Positions 26,905-36,813 are shown, counted from the first letter of the stretch. The stretch: DNA of 64,000 bases from Flocculibacter collagenilyticus (GCF_016469335.1 NZ_CP059888.1:3485899-3549898); one strand, 5' to 3'. Notes: generated from the letters alone by a model not told the origin. Translations and numbers: made by a program.

Positions 26905-28839
26905 ATGATTCGCTTTCGACAACACAAACCACTGATTATTGGCATGTTGGTGTTTTTAATCTGTCTAGCCGCCTATATTATTCATGTGTATTTCAAAACC
27001 TATAACAACATCATCAGCCAAGTTGATAATACACTCAGGCAAGCAGCACATGGTGTAGTCAGTATATTAGACGAAGACTACCATGTAGGGATCACAGGGC
27101 CTGAGCATATCTCGTCTCAAAAGTACTTAGCGCAAGCAAAAAAATTAAGCTACTTTGCCGAGCAAATGGGTGTTGAATACGTATATGCCATGATTAAAGA
27201 TGGTACATCGGTGCGGTTTACGGCTTCTAGTTACACTGATAACGATATCAAAAACCGCAAGTTATCTTATTTTTACGATGTGTACCCAGAAGCCACCGAA
27301 GCCAATAAAGTAGCCTTCAACTCTGCTTCTCCGGTGTTTGAAGAGTCTCAGGATAAATGGGGGCACTTTCGCAGCATATTTATTCCACATACCGCGTCAG
27401 ATGGTACGATTTATTTGACAGGTGCAGACATTACAATCACCAATCTAAATGAACAGCTGCAATATAGCGTTAGCGAAGCCATCGCAATTGGTTCATTTTT
27501 CTTTTTTATTGCTGTGCTCGTTTCCAGTTTATATACCTATGCCATGAGGCGGAACCTTACTACAGACGCGAATACGGGTTTTAAAAATCACATTGCCTTG
27601 GAGGAAGATTTACGTCGCTCTACGTTAATTTATCATCAAATCGCCGTGATCGTACTGAATGATTTAGAAGAGATTAGTAGCTTCTATGGTGCTTCAATTG
27701 CCGATCAAGCCATTCTTACCTTTATGGAGCAAGTAGAAACATTATTAAATAACGAATATACGCAATATCGTCTTTCATTTAATCGAATTGCTATCTTACG
27801 CACTAGCCCGATTGAACCTGACATTTTGCCGCAACGGCTTAAGCGCCTACCAAACAACACTCCATTATTAACTGATCCGCTTATATACGTTACAACGGCA
27901 ATTGGCATAGCCGAAGCAAACAAAAACTTAGTCCTTGAAAATGCGAATATAGCAGCCGCACAAGCTAAACACCGCCGTGAATCTATTGTTACTTTCTCTG
28001 ATGCATTACAAGAAGTGAAAACGCAATATCAAAATAACATCAGCCTTGCCCGAGAAGTGAGAGAAGCGTTTCAAAACGACCTTATTCAACCCTATTTTCA
28101 GCCAGTTATCGACTTATCCAGTGGTCAAATTTTGCATTATGAATGCTTAGCCAGAATAGTCAGAGAAGACGGCACCGTGCTTAATGCGCAAGAATTTATT
28201 CATGTCGTTAATCGCTCGCGAATGGATGGTGAATTAACGCGTGTGATGTTTACTAAAGCCGCTGAATATTTTAAAAATACGTCTAAAGCCTGGAGTATTA
28301 ATGTTACTGCGCAAGATATGCTCGATCCACACCTTAACGGCTTTTTTCAAGAGTACTTATCTGTTTACCCACAATCCGACCGCATTACCTTTGAGTTATT
28401 AGAAACAGAAGCAATTGATAACTTTGCCGAAGTCGCCAACTTTATCAAAATGGTAAAAGCCTTTGATGCACGTGTGGTCATTGACGACTTTGGTGTGGGT
28501 TACTCGAACATTTCAAACGTACTTAAGTTACGCGTAGACGGCATTAAGTTAGACGGTTCACTGTGTAAAAACATCAGAACCGATAAAAATGTTCAGTTAT
28601 ACATTCGCCATATTGCCGAATTTGCGGATAAATTAGGCATTATGCTCATTGCAGAATATGTTGAAGATAAGCAATCGCTAGAGGCACTAGAAAAATACGG
28701 CGTCACTATTGCGCAAGGTTATTACTTGGCAGAGCCACACGCAACGGCACAAGATATTAATGCAACCGATTTAGCTGGTCATGCAACCCATGAAAATGCG
28801 CCTTCAACGCACGTTGACGAAGATGATAACGATACATAA
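26905..28839 (+). CDS. Membrane sensor with degenerate GGDEF and EAL domains
   Basis: A 644-residue protein. A membrane helix (11-31), a periplasmic sensor region (about 32-190) and a second helix (about 193-213) precede a GGDEF-type domain (about 225-375). The GGDEF motif there is replaced by SFNRI in YRLSFNRIAIL, so no cyclase activity is expected. The EAL domain (about 390-620) keeps a glutamate in YECLARI (ECL instead of EAL), plus SINVTAQD, VIDDFGVGYSN, IKLDGSL and AEYVED. It may still be a cyclic-di-GMP phosphodiesterase, or a degenerate receptor. A Glu/Asp-rich tail ends the protein. It is monocistronic. Confidence 0.85.
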   Translation: MIRFRQHKPLIIGMLVFLICLAAYIIHVYFKTYNNIISQVDNTLRQAAHGVVSILDEDYHVGITGPEHISSQKYLAQAKKLSYFAEQMGVEYVYAMIKDGTSVRFTASSYTDNDIKNRKLSYFYDVYPEATEANKVAFNSASPVFEESQDKWGHFRSIFIPHTASDGTIYLTGADITITNLNEQLQYSVSEAIAIGSFFFFIAVLVSSLYTYAMRRNLTTDANTGFKNHIALEEDLRRSTLIYHQIAVIVLNDLEEISSFYGASIADQAILTFMEQVETLLNNEYTQYRLSFNRIAILRTSPIEPDILPQRLKRLPNNTPLLTDPLIYVTTAIGIAEANKNLVLENANIAAAQAKHRRESIVTFSDALQEVKTQYQNNISLAREVREAFQNDLIQPYFQPVIDLSSGQILHYECLARIVREDGTVLNAQEFIHVVNRSRMDGELTRVMFTKAAEYFKNTSKAWSINVTAQDMLDPHLNGFFQEYLSVYPQSDRITFELLETEAIDNFAEVANFIKMVKAFDARVVIDDFGVGYSNISNVLKLRVDGIKLDGSLCKNIRTDKNVQLYIRHIAEFADKLGIMLIAEYVEDKQSLEALEKYGVTIAQGYYLAEPHATAQDINATDLAGHATHENAPSTHVDEDDNDT

Positions 28840-28959
28840 TTTCACCCTATGATCATGCCTGTATGCTCTGTTTATAAATAACTTTTGTTACAATCAAACA
28901 CTGTACAGCATCAGCTTGTCGTCTAATTTATAAAGTATCGCAATCGAAGAGAGCATATT

Positions 28960-29649
28960 ATGGAAAAACTACAAAAGCTGGGAGGCATGGCTGCTTTAAT
29001 AGCCGCAACCCTTTATCTAGCAGCATTTATTTATTTTGGAGCATTCTTAAGCTTTCCTCCCAATAGCGGCACCACCGAAAAGTTCGCCTATTTAAGTGAA
29101 AATCAAGTCATCATCTCAGCTGCGTATTTTATTAGCTATGTATTATTTGGCATTGTACTCGCTGTGCTAGTACAGGCTTTGCATGAACGCTTAAAAGTTA
29201 AGACACCTCACCTTTCACAATATGCTGCCGTATTTGGTTACCTTTGGGTTGGGCTAGTGATTGCCAGCGGCATGATCACAAATATTGGACTGAATCAGGC
29301 ATTAGAACTGGCCAAAACAGAGCCAACTCAAGCAATGGCAATGTGGAAAACAATCAACATAGTAGTAGATGGTATCGGTGGCGGTAATGAAATTGTCGGT
29401 GGATTATGGACATTAATACTGAGTCTATGTGCACTTAAACACAACCTACTCTCTAAACCGTTAAATTATTTAGGACTATTCGTTGGCATTGCGGGCATAC
29501 TTACTGTTTACCCGTCTGATATCCTGACCGCAACCTTTGGTATTAGCCAACTTATTTGGTTTGCTTGGTTGGGTATAATCATGCTAAAAACGTCTCAACC
29601 AGCTCAACTTTCTACAAGTGAAAAACCTTTAAGTGAAAAGCTCGCGTAG
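28960..29649 (+). CDS. Multi-pass membrane protein (DUF4386-like)
   Basis: A 229-residue integral membrane protein with about six hydrophobic segments: 9-31, 48-72, 86-107, 130-158, 168-185 and 190-207. The GGGNEIVGGLWTLILS stretch and the overall layout resemble DUF4386 proteins, whose function is unknown. The start codon has a GAGAGC site. It is followed by a REP-like palindrome at 29691-29718. No partner gene nearby suggests a task. Confidence 0.6.
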   Translation: MEKLQKLGGMAALIAATLYLAAFIYFGAFLSFPPNSGTTEKFAYLSENQVIISAAYFISYVLFGIVLAVLVQALHERLKVKTPHLSQYAAVFGYLWVGLVIASGMITNIGLNQALELAKTEPTQAMAMWKTINIVVDGIGGGNEIVGGLWTLILSLCALKHNLLSKPLNYLGLFVGIAGILTVYPSDILTATFGISQLIWFAWLGIIMLKTSQPAQLSTSEKPLSEKLA

Positions 29650-29688
29650 TTGAATCTAACTGCGTGATGTTGCTTATTATGTTCTTAA

Positions 29689-29720
29689 TCTGTCGGATGA
29701 CACTTAGCGCATCCGACAGC
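29689..29720. repeat. REP-like palindrome
   Basis: TGTCGGATG (29691-29699) and CATCCGACA (29710-29718) form a perfect 9-bp stem around ACACTTAGCG. The TGTCGGATG...CTT.GC...ATCCGACA plan matches gammaproteobacterial REP elements. A related element lies at 46538-46566. It sits between convergent genes and could also help to end transcription. Confidence 0.65.
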
Positions 29721-29752
29721 AATATCTGACACCTACTGCCTAAGTTCATCAT

Positions 29753-31099
29753 TTAAAACGTAATTGTTATCGCCGTACCATGACTATTGCTGGTTATATT
29801 TAACTGATAATCAAAGCGCTCGCACAACCGCTTTACAATTGACAAACCAATTCCAAACCCTTGGCTTTGCTCACCTTTTACCATGCTTTCACAAATATGT
29901 GGCGCCAATTTCTGTTCAATGCCTTGTCCTGTGTCACTTACCGTTAACTGTGTTGTTTTTTCATCCCAAGTAAGACTAACATTACCTTGTTCAGTGTAAC
30001 GAAACGCGTTAGAAACAAGGTTAGTCAGTATGATTTTTAACACCGTTGCATGTGATAACACGCTGGCCTGATCATTAATATTAATATCAACCAAAATGTC
30101 TTTATGCTCTATTATTGCAGCACACTCAATGACCACATCTTCCACTAAAGGCAATAATTTAACCATGCTTTTATCGGCTAGTTGCGCTTCTTCACGTGCT
30201 AAGGTAAGCAATGTTGTTACAGTTTGCTGCATCTCGTTACATGCATTGTCTATGCGCGCTATTGGGGCGGCTACGTCATCAGGTAAACACGGCTGTTGTT
30301 GTAAAATTTCTGTGGCGTTTTTAATGATGGTGATAGGCGTACGAAGTTCATGACTGCAATCGCGAGTAAATTGTTTTTCACGCTCAATAAATTGATTTAT
30401 ACGCTGCATGGATTGCTCAATATTAGCCGCTAATATGCCAATTTCGTTATTAGGAAATTGTGCTGCAAATTGTTTGGGCAAATGCTTAGGGTCAACGCCA
30501 TCAACTAGTTCTGCTAATTCAGTTAACGGCGATATCGTCGCCTTAGCTATTCGGTATGCTACCACGCAAGCGAACAGCATCATTAACACCGCAATACAGG
30601 TTAGCATTACATACATTCCGCTGCTCATACCACGAACGATTAATTGTTCACTAACTTCTGCTAATAAGAAGATATCTTGCGCTGGTAAAAGACGATACAT
30701 GTGGTAATGCTTACCATTTTCACCAAAAAACTCACCGCGATTCGGCTCTTCAATCAAAATCGTCTTAATATCATAGGGTAATGTTTCAATAGAATGGTGT
30801 AGTGACATATTTTGAGGCCGCGGCGTTGGCCAATAACCAGTATCTTCATATTGCTGCTGCAAATACTCTGCTTCTTTACTAACATCACGCCAAATAAATG
30901 AATCTTCAAGGGTATACAATGAGAGCATGTTGATAGCTGAAAAAAGCACAGCGATCATCAAGGCAAACAAACAAAAACGTAAAATAATTTTACGGCTTAA
31001 ACTGGTATATTTTTTCTTTACTAAAGAAAGCTGATGGCTTTCACGCTTGTCTTTTTCAGCTTGGTTATGCTGAGATAAATCAGTTAACTTTTTAAGCAT
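29753..31099 (-). CDS. Sensor histidine kinase
   Basis: A 448-residue inner-membrane kinase. Membrane helices near 38-62 and 163-186 flank a periplasmic sensor region of about 100 residues. A HAMP-like linker (SPLTELAELVDG) is followed by the phosphorylated histidine in DCSHELRTPITIIKN (about 247-261). The ATPase domain has NLVSNAFRYTEQG (N box), DTGQGIE (G1) and GFGIGLSIVKRL (G2). It should autophosphorylate and pass phosphate to the regulator encoded 12 bases upstream. The signal is unknown. The link to a DJ-1/PfpI gene and an ABC exporter suggests envelope or oxidative stress. Confidence 0.92.
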   Translation of the reverse strand: MLKKLTDLSQHNQAEKDKRESHQLSLVKKKYTSLSRKIILRFCLFALMIAVLFSAINMLSLYTLEDSFIWRDVSKEAEYLQQQYEDTGYWPTPRPQNMSLHHSIETLPYDIKTILIEEPNRGEFFGENGKHYHMYRLLPAQDIFLLAEVSEQLIVRGMSSGMYVMLTCIAVLMMLFACVVAYRIAKATISPLTELAELVDGVDPKHLPKQFAAQFPNNEIGILAANIEQSMQRINQFIEREKQFTRDCSHELRTPITIIKNATEILQQQPCLPDDVAAPIARIDNACNEMQQTVTTLLTLAREEAQLADKSMVKLLPLVEDVVIECAAIIEHKDILVDININDQASVLSHATVLKIILTNLVSNAFRYTEQGNVSLTWDEKTTQLTVSDTGQGIEQKLAPHICESMVKGEQSQGFGIGLSIVKRLCERFDYQLNITSNSHGTAITITF

Positions 31100-31111
31100 A
31101 CAACACTCAAT

Positions 31112-31804
31112 CTAATCTTTACTTTCAACTAAAGAAAAACCTGCACCATGCACGGTTTTCAACATTGGAAATTCGAACGGTTTATCTAATATTTTGCGTA
31201 ACTGATAAATATGAGATCGAAGCGAGTCAGACTCTGTTTGATCATTTCCCCATAACCGCGCACACAGTTCTGTACGAGAGACTACTCGCGGAAAAGCTTC
31301 TGCCAACACCAGTAAAATATGGTAATTCATACTACTCAAATTCAATATTTGCTGCTTTCTAGTAACAGTTTGCTTTTTTCTATCAATATTCAGCTCACCT
31401 ATTACGATACAAGTGTCAGTTTGTAATTGATGACGACGAGATAATGCCAAACAGCGCATTTCTAACTCTGCTAATGCAAACGGCTTAGTTAAATAGTCGT
31501 CGGCACCTTTTTCAAAGCCAACGACTTTGTCTTCTAGCGAGTCTCGCGCAGTTAACATAATAATAGGAATATGGCGGGGATGACGCTGTCGAATTCGCTC
31601 ACAAACCGCTAAACCATCCAGTTTCGGTAACATGATGTCTAAAATGATCACATCGTAATAATTAAGTGCCACCAAAGAAATGGCTTGTTCGCCATTGGTT
31701 GCATAATCTAATACATGACCTTTAGGTTCAAAGTACTCACCAATATTGCTGGCAATAGCATCCTGATCTTCTACTACTAAGATGTGTAATCCAGAACGTT
31801 GCAT
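31112..31804 (-). CDS. OmpR/PhoB-family response regulator
   Basis: A 230-residue two-domain regulator. The receiver (about 5-115) has the acidic pair in VVEDQDAI, the phospho-acceptor aspartate in VIILDIMLPKLDG and the lysine in YLTKPFALAE. A winged-helix DNA-binding domain (about 133-228) ends in SLRSHIYQLRKILDKP and VHGAGFSLV. Such regulators bind two 7-base direct repeats 11 bases apart. Repeats of this form are present at 33115-33132 and 36594-36609, upstream of the PfpI gene and of the ABC genes. The gene follows PfpI by 31 bases and precedes the kinase by 12. Confidence 0.93.
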   Translation of the reverse strand: MQRSGLHILVVEDQDAIASNIGEYFEPKGHVLDYATNGEQAISLVALNYYDVIILDIMLPKLDGLAVCERIRQRHPRHIPIIMLTARDSLEDKVVGFEKGADDYLTKPFALAELEMRCLALSRRHQLQTDTCIVIGELNIDRKKQTVTRKQQILNLSSMNYHILLVLAEAFPRVVSRTELCARLWGNDQTESDSLRSHIYQLRKILDKPFEFPMLKTVHGAGFSLVESKD

Positions 31805-31835
31805 ACTATTCCTTATAATTGATGAGCAACAAGGG

Positions 31836-32996
31836 CTATAAACGCTTCATCATTTCCAGAGCAGCATTTTTTTCTGACTCCCGCTCTGGATGCTGCGCGA
31901 TAATGTTATCTAATGTTACCTTAGCTTGATGTTTATTCCCTAGCTGCTGATAAGCTTTTGCAATTGCTAAGTCTAACTGGGGGTTATTAATTTCAGATTG
32001 GGTAAGCGTCATTAACATTAACGCACCTTCTACTTGCTGGTTAGATGCTGCCGCTTCCAGATAATAGTATCCATACATGCCAATTAACGGAGCTGCATAC
32101 TGTTGCTTATTTTGCTGATAAGCCGCTTTCGCCTTAGTGTCGTTCACCAGTAATTGACTGATCAACGCAAATGTTCTGTCGTGCTCATCCAGCGTGTACG
32201 CTTTTGGCGTTATACCCAATTGTCGCACCAGCTCTAAAGCAGTACCTGCGGTAGATGTCGGGTTTTGACCCGTTATCAAATTAGGTTCAATCGCTACGTG
32301 ACTTAGCATTAAGTCTGCGTGCTCAAAATGTGCGCCACGTTCTTTTAGTTTAGTTTCTAATAAAAAGTCGAATTGCTTGCTCCACTTTTTACCAAATAGT
32401 TTTTCTTCTAAATTCGTAAATCCATTAATCGCTTTACCCGACACTAAGTAACTGCCATCGGCTAATTTAACGTTAACCAGTGCAGCAGGGCCATGGCATA
32501 CTGCAGCAATCGCGTGCTCTTGTTCGTACAAATGAGCAATTAACTGCTGTAAGGCACGGTCTTTTGGTAAATCAAACATCGCTCCTTTTCCCCCCACAAT
32601 AAACATGCCTTGATACTTATTCGCCTTCACATTCGCCGTGCTCAGCGTGTTTCTTAACTGCCCCATCACTTCTTCATCAGCTAAGGTGGCAGCAATGGCA
32701 GGCCGCGTAGGGTTAAACTCATCAGCTTCTACTGCCCCGCCCTTTGGGCTTGCAACTTCCACGGCAATACCGTTTGTTTTAAAAATCTGATACGCCTTAG
32801 AAAACTCTTCAAACTCATAACCGGGCTGGGTTTTACCTTGGTCTACACCGTAACTACTTACAACCATTAATACTGTTTTTTTATTGTTATCACTGGCAAC
32901 ACTCGTACTCACATAACCAAAAAAATACAGCAACATTGCCAATAAGGTTATGATTAGCTTTAATGTTATGTTTCTCATCGCGGTGGTATCACTCAT
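31836..32996 (-). CDS. Exported DJ-1/PfpI-family protein with C-terminal helical tail
   Basis: A 386-residue protein. The ATG at 32996 (MSDTTAMRN) has a GGAG site 8 bases before it; a longer frame adds 26 unsupported residues. An N-terminal hydrophobic segment (about 10-30) indicates export or membrane anchoring. The DJ-1/PfpI (glutamine-amidotransferase-like) domain spans about 40-260, with GMFIVGGKGAMFDL and the nucleophile cysteine in AAVCHGPAALVNV. The C-terminal 100 residues look like a TPR-type helical region (AYQQLGNKHQAKVTLDNII). DJ-1 relatives act as glyoxalases, chaperones or deglycases; the activity here is unknown. First gene of the PfpI-RR-HK operon. Confidence 0.82.
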   Translation of the reverse strand: MSDTTAMRNITLKLIITLLAMLLYFFGYVSTSVASDNNKKTVLMVVSSYGVDQGKTQPGYEFEEFSKAYQIFKTNGIAVEVASPKGGAVEADEFNPTRPAIAATLADEEVMGQLRNTLSTANVKANKYQGMFIVGGKGAMFDLPKDRALQQLIAHLYEQEHAIAAVCHGPAALVNVKLADGSYLVSGKAINGFTNLEEKLFGKKWSKQFDFLLETKLKERGAHFEHADLMLSHVAIEPNLITGQNPTSTAGTALELVRQLGITPKAYTLDEHDRTFALISQLLVNDTKAKAAYQQNKQQYAAPLIGMYGYYYLEAAASNQQVEGALMLMTLTQSEINNPQLDLAIAKAYQQLGNKHQAKVTLDNIIAQHPERESEKNAALEMMKRL

Positions 32997-33114
32997 CTTA
33001 TTATCTCCGTACAATTCCGTACAATATTGATTAATAGTCAACTTCAATCCCAGCCCTGTTAAAACTAATTTCACTGTTTTGTAGGTAACTGATACTCACC
33101 AGATTGCCAAACGT

Positions 33115-33132
33115 AATGTGACGCAAATGTGA
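33115..33132 (-). promoter_or_regulatory. Probable response-regulator site upstream of the PfpI-RR-HK operon
   Basis: On the plus strand AATGTGA-CGCA-AATGTGA: two perfect 7-base direct repeats with an 11-base period. It lies about 120 bases before the PfpI start codon, between the ABC permease stop and the operon. This is the geometry used by OmpR/PhoB-family regulators such as the one encoded at 31112-31804. Confidence 0.6.
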
Positions 33133-33168
33133 AATCATACTGCCCTTTCAACATTTTTCATCACATTA

Positions 33169-35739
33169 TTATTCGTGAAGTAATTGCCTCAGTGACACCT
33201 TTAATGATGCCCGACTCATAACCGTACCCAGCGTTACCACTAGAGCCAATGTACTTATTAATACCACCGATAACCACGCCATATCGGGATGATAGTGCAT
33301 AGAAAATTGCGCTTGATAAATTAATTGCCCAGCTACCCAAGCTCCCACTACCGCACCAACACACGCAATAACGCCAGTAAAGAGCCACTCTGCGGCCAGC
33401 ATTAACACGCACCAACGTCGGGTTTGACCAAAACTCAGCAACAGTGCATTTTTACGTTGGTCGTCTTTTAAATTACCGTAAATAGCACCTGCAAAGATCA
33501 AGCTTGTCATCATGAGCAATAATGCTGTGAATATGAAGATGGCCTGATTCACTACCGCTAACACAGAGTTAAAACGCGCTTTCATGTCTGCCAGCGTAAT
33601 TAAGCGAAGCGTTGGATGTTCAGCCCAAAGTGCTACTAACGATGCCCAGTCTTGTTGTGGCACTTCAATACTCCCCATTAAAAAGTGTTTACTTTCAATA
33701 AAATGGATTGCTGCTTCAGGTATTTGAAACCAAAACGTGATTGAATCTTTTCCTGACTGAAAAATATGCGAGGCAACAATGTCGAAATGATAAGTAGCAT
33801 GACCAAAACCAAATGTTAACGAATCCCCCACTTTCAGATTAAGATCTGTCATCACTTCTTCTTCAACCGAAATTTGCTGCCAATCACTATCCGAATTCGT
33901 GTTAGCTTCTTGCCACCAATGGCCCGCAATTAACTTATTATTATCCGGCAGGTGGCGAGTAAAATGAATTCTTGAACCTTCCTGCACTGAAGATAACGAT
34001 TCGCTGGGCGTAGTAATATGTTGCATTAATGGTTGATGATTGACTGCGATTAACTGCCCCTGAAAATAAGGCTTAAGCGACTTAATTTGCGAGTTACTAT
34101 GTTGGTTTAACCAGTGTTTCAGCGCACTTGCTTGTACTTGGTTTGCCTGTGCGATCATGACATTACCGTCGTGCTGCAATGTATATTGTTGCGTCATATT
34201 GCCTATGTCTTTTAATAACATAAGGCTAAACAACAGTAAGAATAAGCTAAGTCCCACTCCCAGTATTTGATTTATCTTTACAACTAAGCGTTGCTTCATT
34301 AACTGTAAAGTCAGAAAAAACCAGCCACTTCCATGTTTGCTCAAACGTGCTGCACACCATAGTCCAGCCCAAGTTGTAACAGCCATTAATGCAACGGCTA
34401 ACAACATACTGACCAACATCATAACAGTTAGTCGCCAATTATCAGAGTAAAGCGCAGCAAGCAATGCAATACACAAAGTAAAAAAGCAAGCGTTTAGCCA
34501 TTTCAATTTTCCCGTGAAAACGGTTACTTGCTGTGATTGGCGAATTAAGCCCGCAATGGGTGTCGATGCAAGTTGGAGCCAAATAGGCAGCTGAAAACAA
34601 CTTAATAACAGCAATAACACTGCAACGGTTTTAAACCATATTGTTGGTAAAACTGACGCACTGATATCATGAAAGTATTGCTGTAATAACTGAATGGCTC
34701 CCCAATGTAGTATTAACGCAATTGCTGTGGCAACAAGCATAAAAAATACAAAACCAACTAACCATTGCAATAGCATTAGCCTAACGCCAAACTGCTTATT
34801 AATCCCCATGGTTAAGCACAGTGCTGTAAATTGCTGATACCGCTTAAGCTGTCGCCTACCCGACTGGCTTAACGCCACCCCAGCCATTAAGAAAATAAGC
34901 ACTGAAGCGAGCCCCAAAAAATTTTCTACTCGCTGCCAAAATCCTGCTAATGGGTGAGCACCAAACTTATGCACCACAAGGGCACTGGGTAATGTCACGT
35001 AAAGCCAATTAATAAGTTGACGAGTAGATAAGTCATCGCTATTCACTAAATATCGGTATTTTGCATTACTATGTTGCCAGTCTTTAAGATTGAGGCTGTT
35101 CGTGTTAACCATCGCGCGCATTGCAACTGAATGCCCTTGTGATAACCGGTCTGGCTCATGCTGAATGATATGCGTCACGGTTAATCGTGAATTACCAACG
35201 CTTAATGTCTGGTTATGAGCAAGCTGTAAACTAGAAAATAAGCGACTATCAACCCAAATTTCTCCCTCCGCAGGACCACTTTGCACCGTTTTCACAGAGT
35301 CACCAACAACGAACGTGCCTTCACTGGTTTGCTGCCACGCCATCAAAGTAACGGTTCCCTTAACGGGGTAATGTTCATCTACTATTTTTAATTCTGCTCG
35401 TTGCCACTGCTCGTTATTCACTAGCGTCACGTCAATCAGTTGGTTCACACTAATGTGTGTTGCGCGCTGTGCTACGTAATCTAATTGTTGCGGAGTGAGT
35501 GTGTCGGCATGAGTAACAATTAAATCCGCACCCAAAAATTGCGCTAGATTTTGCGCCAAGTGCGTTTGTATAGCGCCGCTCACTAGTGCTAAACATAACA
35601 AAAGACTACTGAGTAATATTTGAGTAATAGCAGAAATTCGTCCATCAGCCGTACGTAAACTGTGCACACTCTGCTGAAATGCCAACGTAAGCAATGTTGT
35701 AAATTTCTGGTGGGAACAATACGTTTGAGCGCGCTTCAT
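33169..35739 (-). CDS. Large ABC transporter permease (FtsX/YbbP type)
   Basis: An 856-residue inner-membrane permease. It has two FtsX-like halves: one membrane helix near 43-63, a periplasmic domain (about 65-265), helices clustered around 275-295, 325-350, 365-385, 410-430, 445-465 and 490-510, a second periplasmic part, and three C-terminal helices (about 735-760, 785-805, 820-840). Length and plan match E. coli YbbP. These proteins use ATP for mechanical work on envelope lipids or lipoproteins rather than classic import. It overlaps the ATPase gene by 4 bases (ATGA type), so translation is coupled. Confidence 0.85.
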   Translation of the reverse strand: MKRAQTYCSHQKFTTLLTLAFQQSVHSLRTADGRISAITQILLSSLLLCLALVSGAIQTHLAQNLAQFLGADLIVTHADTLTPQQLDYVAQRATHISVNQLIDVTLVNNEQWQRAELKIVDEHYPVKGTVTLMAWQQTSEGTFVVGDSVKTVQSGPAEGEIWVDSRLFSSLQLAHNQTLSVGNSRLTVTHIIQHEPDRLSQGHSVAMRAMVNTNSLNLKDWQHSNAKYRYLVNSDDLSTRQLINWLYVTLPSALVVHKFGAHPLAGFWQRVENFLGLASVLIFLMAGVALSQSGRRQLKRYQQFTALCLTMGINKQFGVRLMLLQWLVGFVFFMLVATAIALILHWGAIQLLQQYFHDISASVLPTIWFKTVAVLLLLLSCFQLPIWLQLASTPIAGLIRQSQQVTVFTGKLKWLNACFFTLCIALLAALYSDNWRLTVMMLVSMLLAVALMAVTTWAGLWCAARLSKHGSGWFFLTLQLMKQRLVVKINQILGVGLSLFLLLFSLMLLKDIGNMTQQYTLQHDGNVMIAQANQVQASALKHWLNQHSNSQIKSLKPYFQGQLIAVNHQPLMQHITTPSESLSSVQEGSRIHFTRHLPDNNKLIAGHWWQEANTNSDSDWQQISVEEEVMTDLNLKVGDSLTFGFGHATYHFDIVASHIFQSGKDSITFWFQIPEAAIHFIESKHFLMGSIEVPQQDWASLVALWAEHPTLRLITLADMKARFNSVLAVVNQAIFIFTALLLMMTSLIFAGAIYGNLKDDQRKNALLLSFGQTRRWCVLMLAAEWLFTGVIACVGAVVGAWVAGQLIYQAQFSMHYHPDMAWLSVVLISTLALVVTLGTVMSRASLKVSLRQLLHE

Positions 35740-36545
35740 TTTTCCTCCGCATAAACAAGGTTGCGTGCAGTTGGATGAGGCTTAGCATGCGCTAAATGAA
35801 GTGATGAAGAGTGCAACACTAACTGTTTATCAACAATTTGATACTGCTTGTCAGTCAGTTGAGCAAGGGCGTTATCATGGGTGACCAATACCAGCGCAGC
35901 ATTCGAGCGCTTAGCACACTGTAGCATTAAGTCTGCAATTCCACTGGCGGTTTCTTGATCCAAATTTCCCGTTGGCTCGTCGGCGAAGATAAAGGCAGGT
36001 TCAGCTGCAAATGCCCGCGCTATGGCAACTCGCTGTTGTTCGCCGCCGCTCAGCGCAAAGGGCTTATGATACAAACGCGTTGCCAGCCCCACTTGCGCTA
36101 ACCACTGCTTTGCTTTCGAATCAGCTTTTTTATCGCCTTTTAAGCGCAGTGGTAAAGCAACATTACTGAGTGCATCCAATTCCGGCAACAAATGAAATTG
36201 CTGAAAGATGAACCCCACACGCGTTTGCCATGGTTCGCTCACTATCTGGCCATCTTGATATAACTCAATATCACCCTTGCTTGGCTTTTCAAACCCAGCC
36301 ATTAGCAACATTAGTGATGACTTACCGGAACCGGAAGGGCCGACGATTGAAATACTCTCACCGCGATGAACCTTTAATGACACATCATGAAATAAACTCA
36401 CTCGCTTCAGGCAAGTGCTGTTCGTATCACCACGATTATTCCACTTAGCCAACCACCTTTTTAACCGCGCAAACCACCAACTATCCGATTCCTCTAATAA
36501 TTTAAATTGATGGCTAACCGCTGTTAATTGAATATATTCGTCCAT
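35736..36545 (-). CDS. ABC transporter ATPase (LolD/YbbA type)
   Basis: A 269-residue ATPase. Walker [10 protein letters not shown] (about 84-92), Q-loop [12 protein letters not shown], signature [14 protein letters not shown] and Walker [13 protein letters not shown] are complete. It carries an extra N-terminal insertion of about 30 residues ([19 protein letters not shown]) before the core, unusual for this family. It energises the YbbP-like permease encoded next. A GGAAG ribosome site precedes the ATG at 36545. About 50 bases upstream is a TGTGA-N6-TGTGA element that matches the one before the PfpI-RR-HK operon. Confidence 0.9.
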   Translation of the reverse strand: MDEYIQLTAVSHQFKLLEESDSWWFARLKRWLAKWNNRGDTNSTCLKRVSLFHDVSLKVHRGESISIVGPSGSGKSSLMLLMAGFEKPSKGDIELYQDGQIVSEPWQTRVGFIFQQFHLLPELDALSNVALPLRLKGDKKADSKAKQWLAQVGLATRLYHKPFALSGGEQQRVAIARAFAAEPAFIFADEPTGNLDQETASGIADLMLQCAKRSNAALVLVTHDNALAQLTDKQYQIVDKQLVLHSSSLHLAHAKPHPTARNLVYAEEK

Positions 36546-36580
36546 TTTCTTCCATCCCAGATAATGCTGATGAAAACAGC

Positions 36581-36609
36581 TTATCTAGAAAGGTGTGAAA
36601 ACTTTGTGA
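36581..36609 (-). promoter_or_regulatory. Second response-regulator-like site, ABC promoter
   Basis: Plus strand GGTGTGA-AAAC-TTTGTGA, giving TGTGA at 36594 and 36605, again 11 bases apart. On the minus strand, where transcription goes, a -10-like TAGATA follows within 10 bases. Same core as the site at 33115-33132. Likely the ABC operon promoter. Confidence 0.5.
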
Positions 36610-36813
36610 TGAAAGGGATGCTGACTGTAACTCACCACTCTTCTTGGTGAGCAATACACTATTGATATAAAAATTATTCTCAGATAAATCGTTTTCGTTA
36701 TCCAAGCATAAACTTCATCGCATAAAGTATTGTTTTTGAAAGGTAGTGCGTGAGACTCATTTTGTAAATGGAGCAAACGCTGTGGGTGCTTTAATTATCA
36801 GGTTCACACTCGG

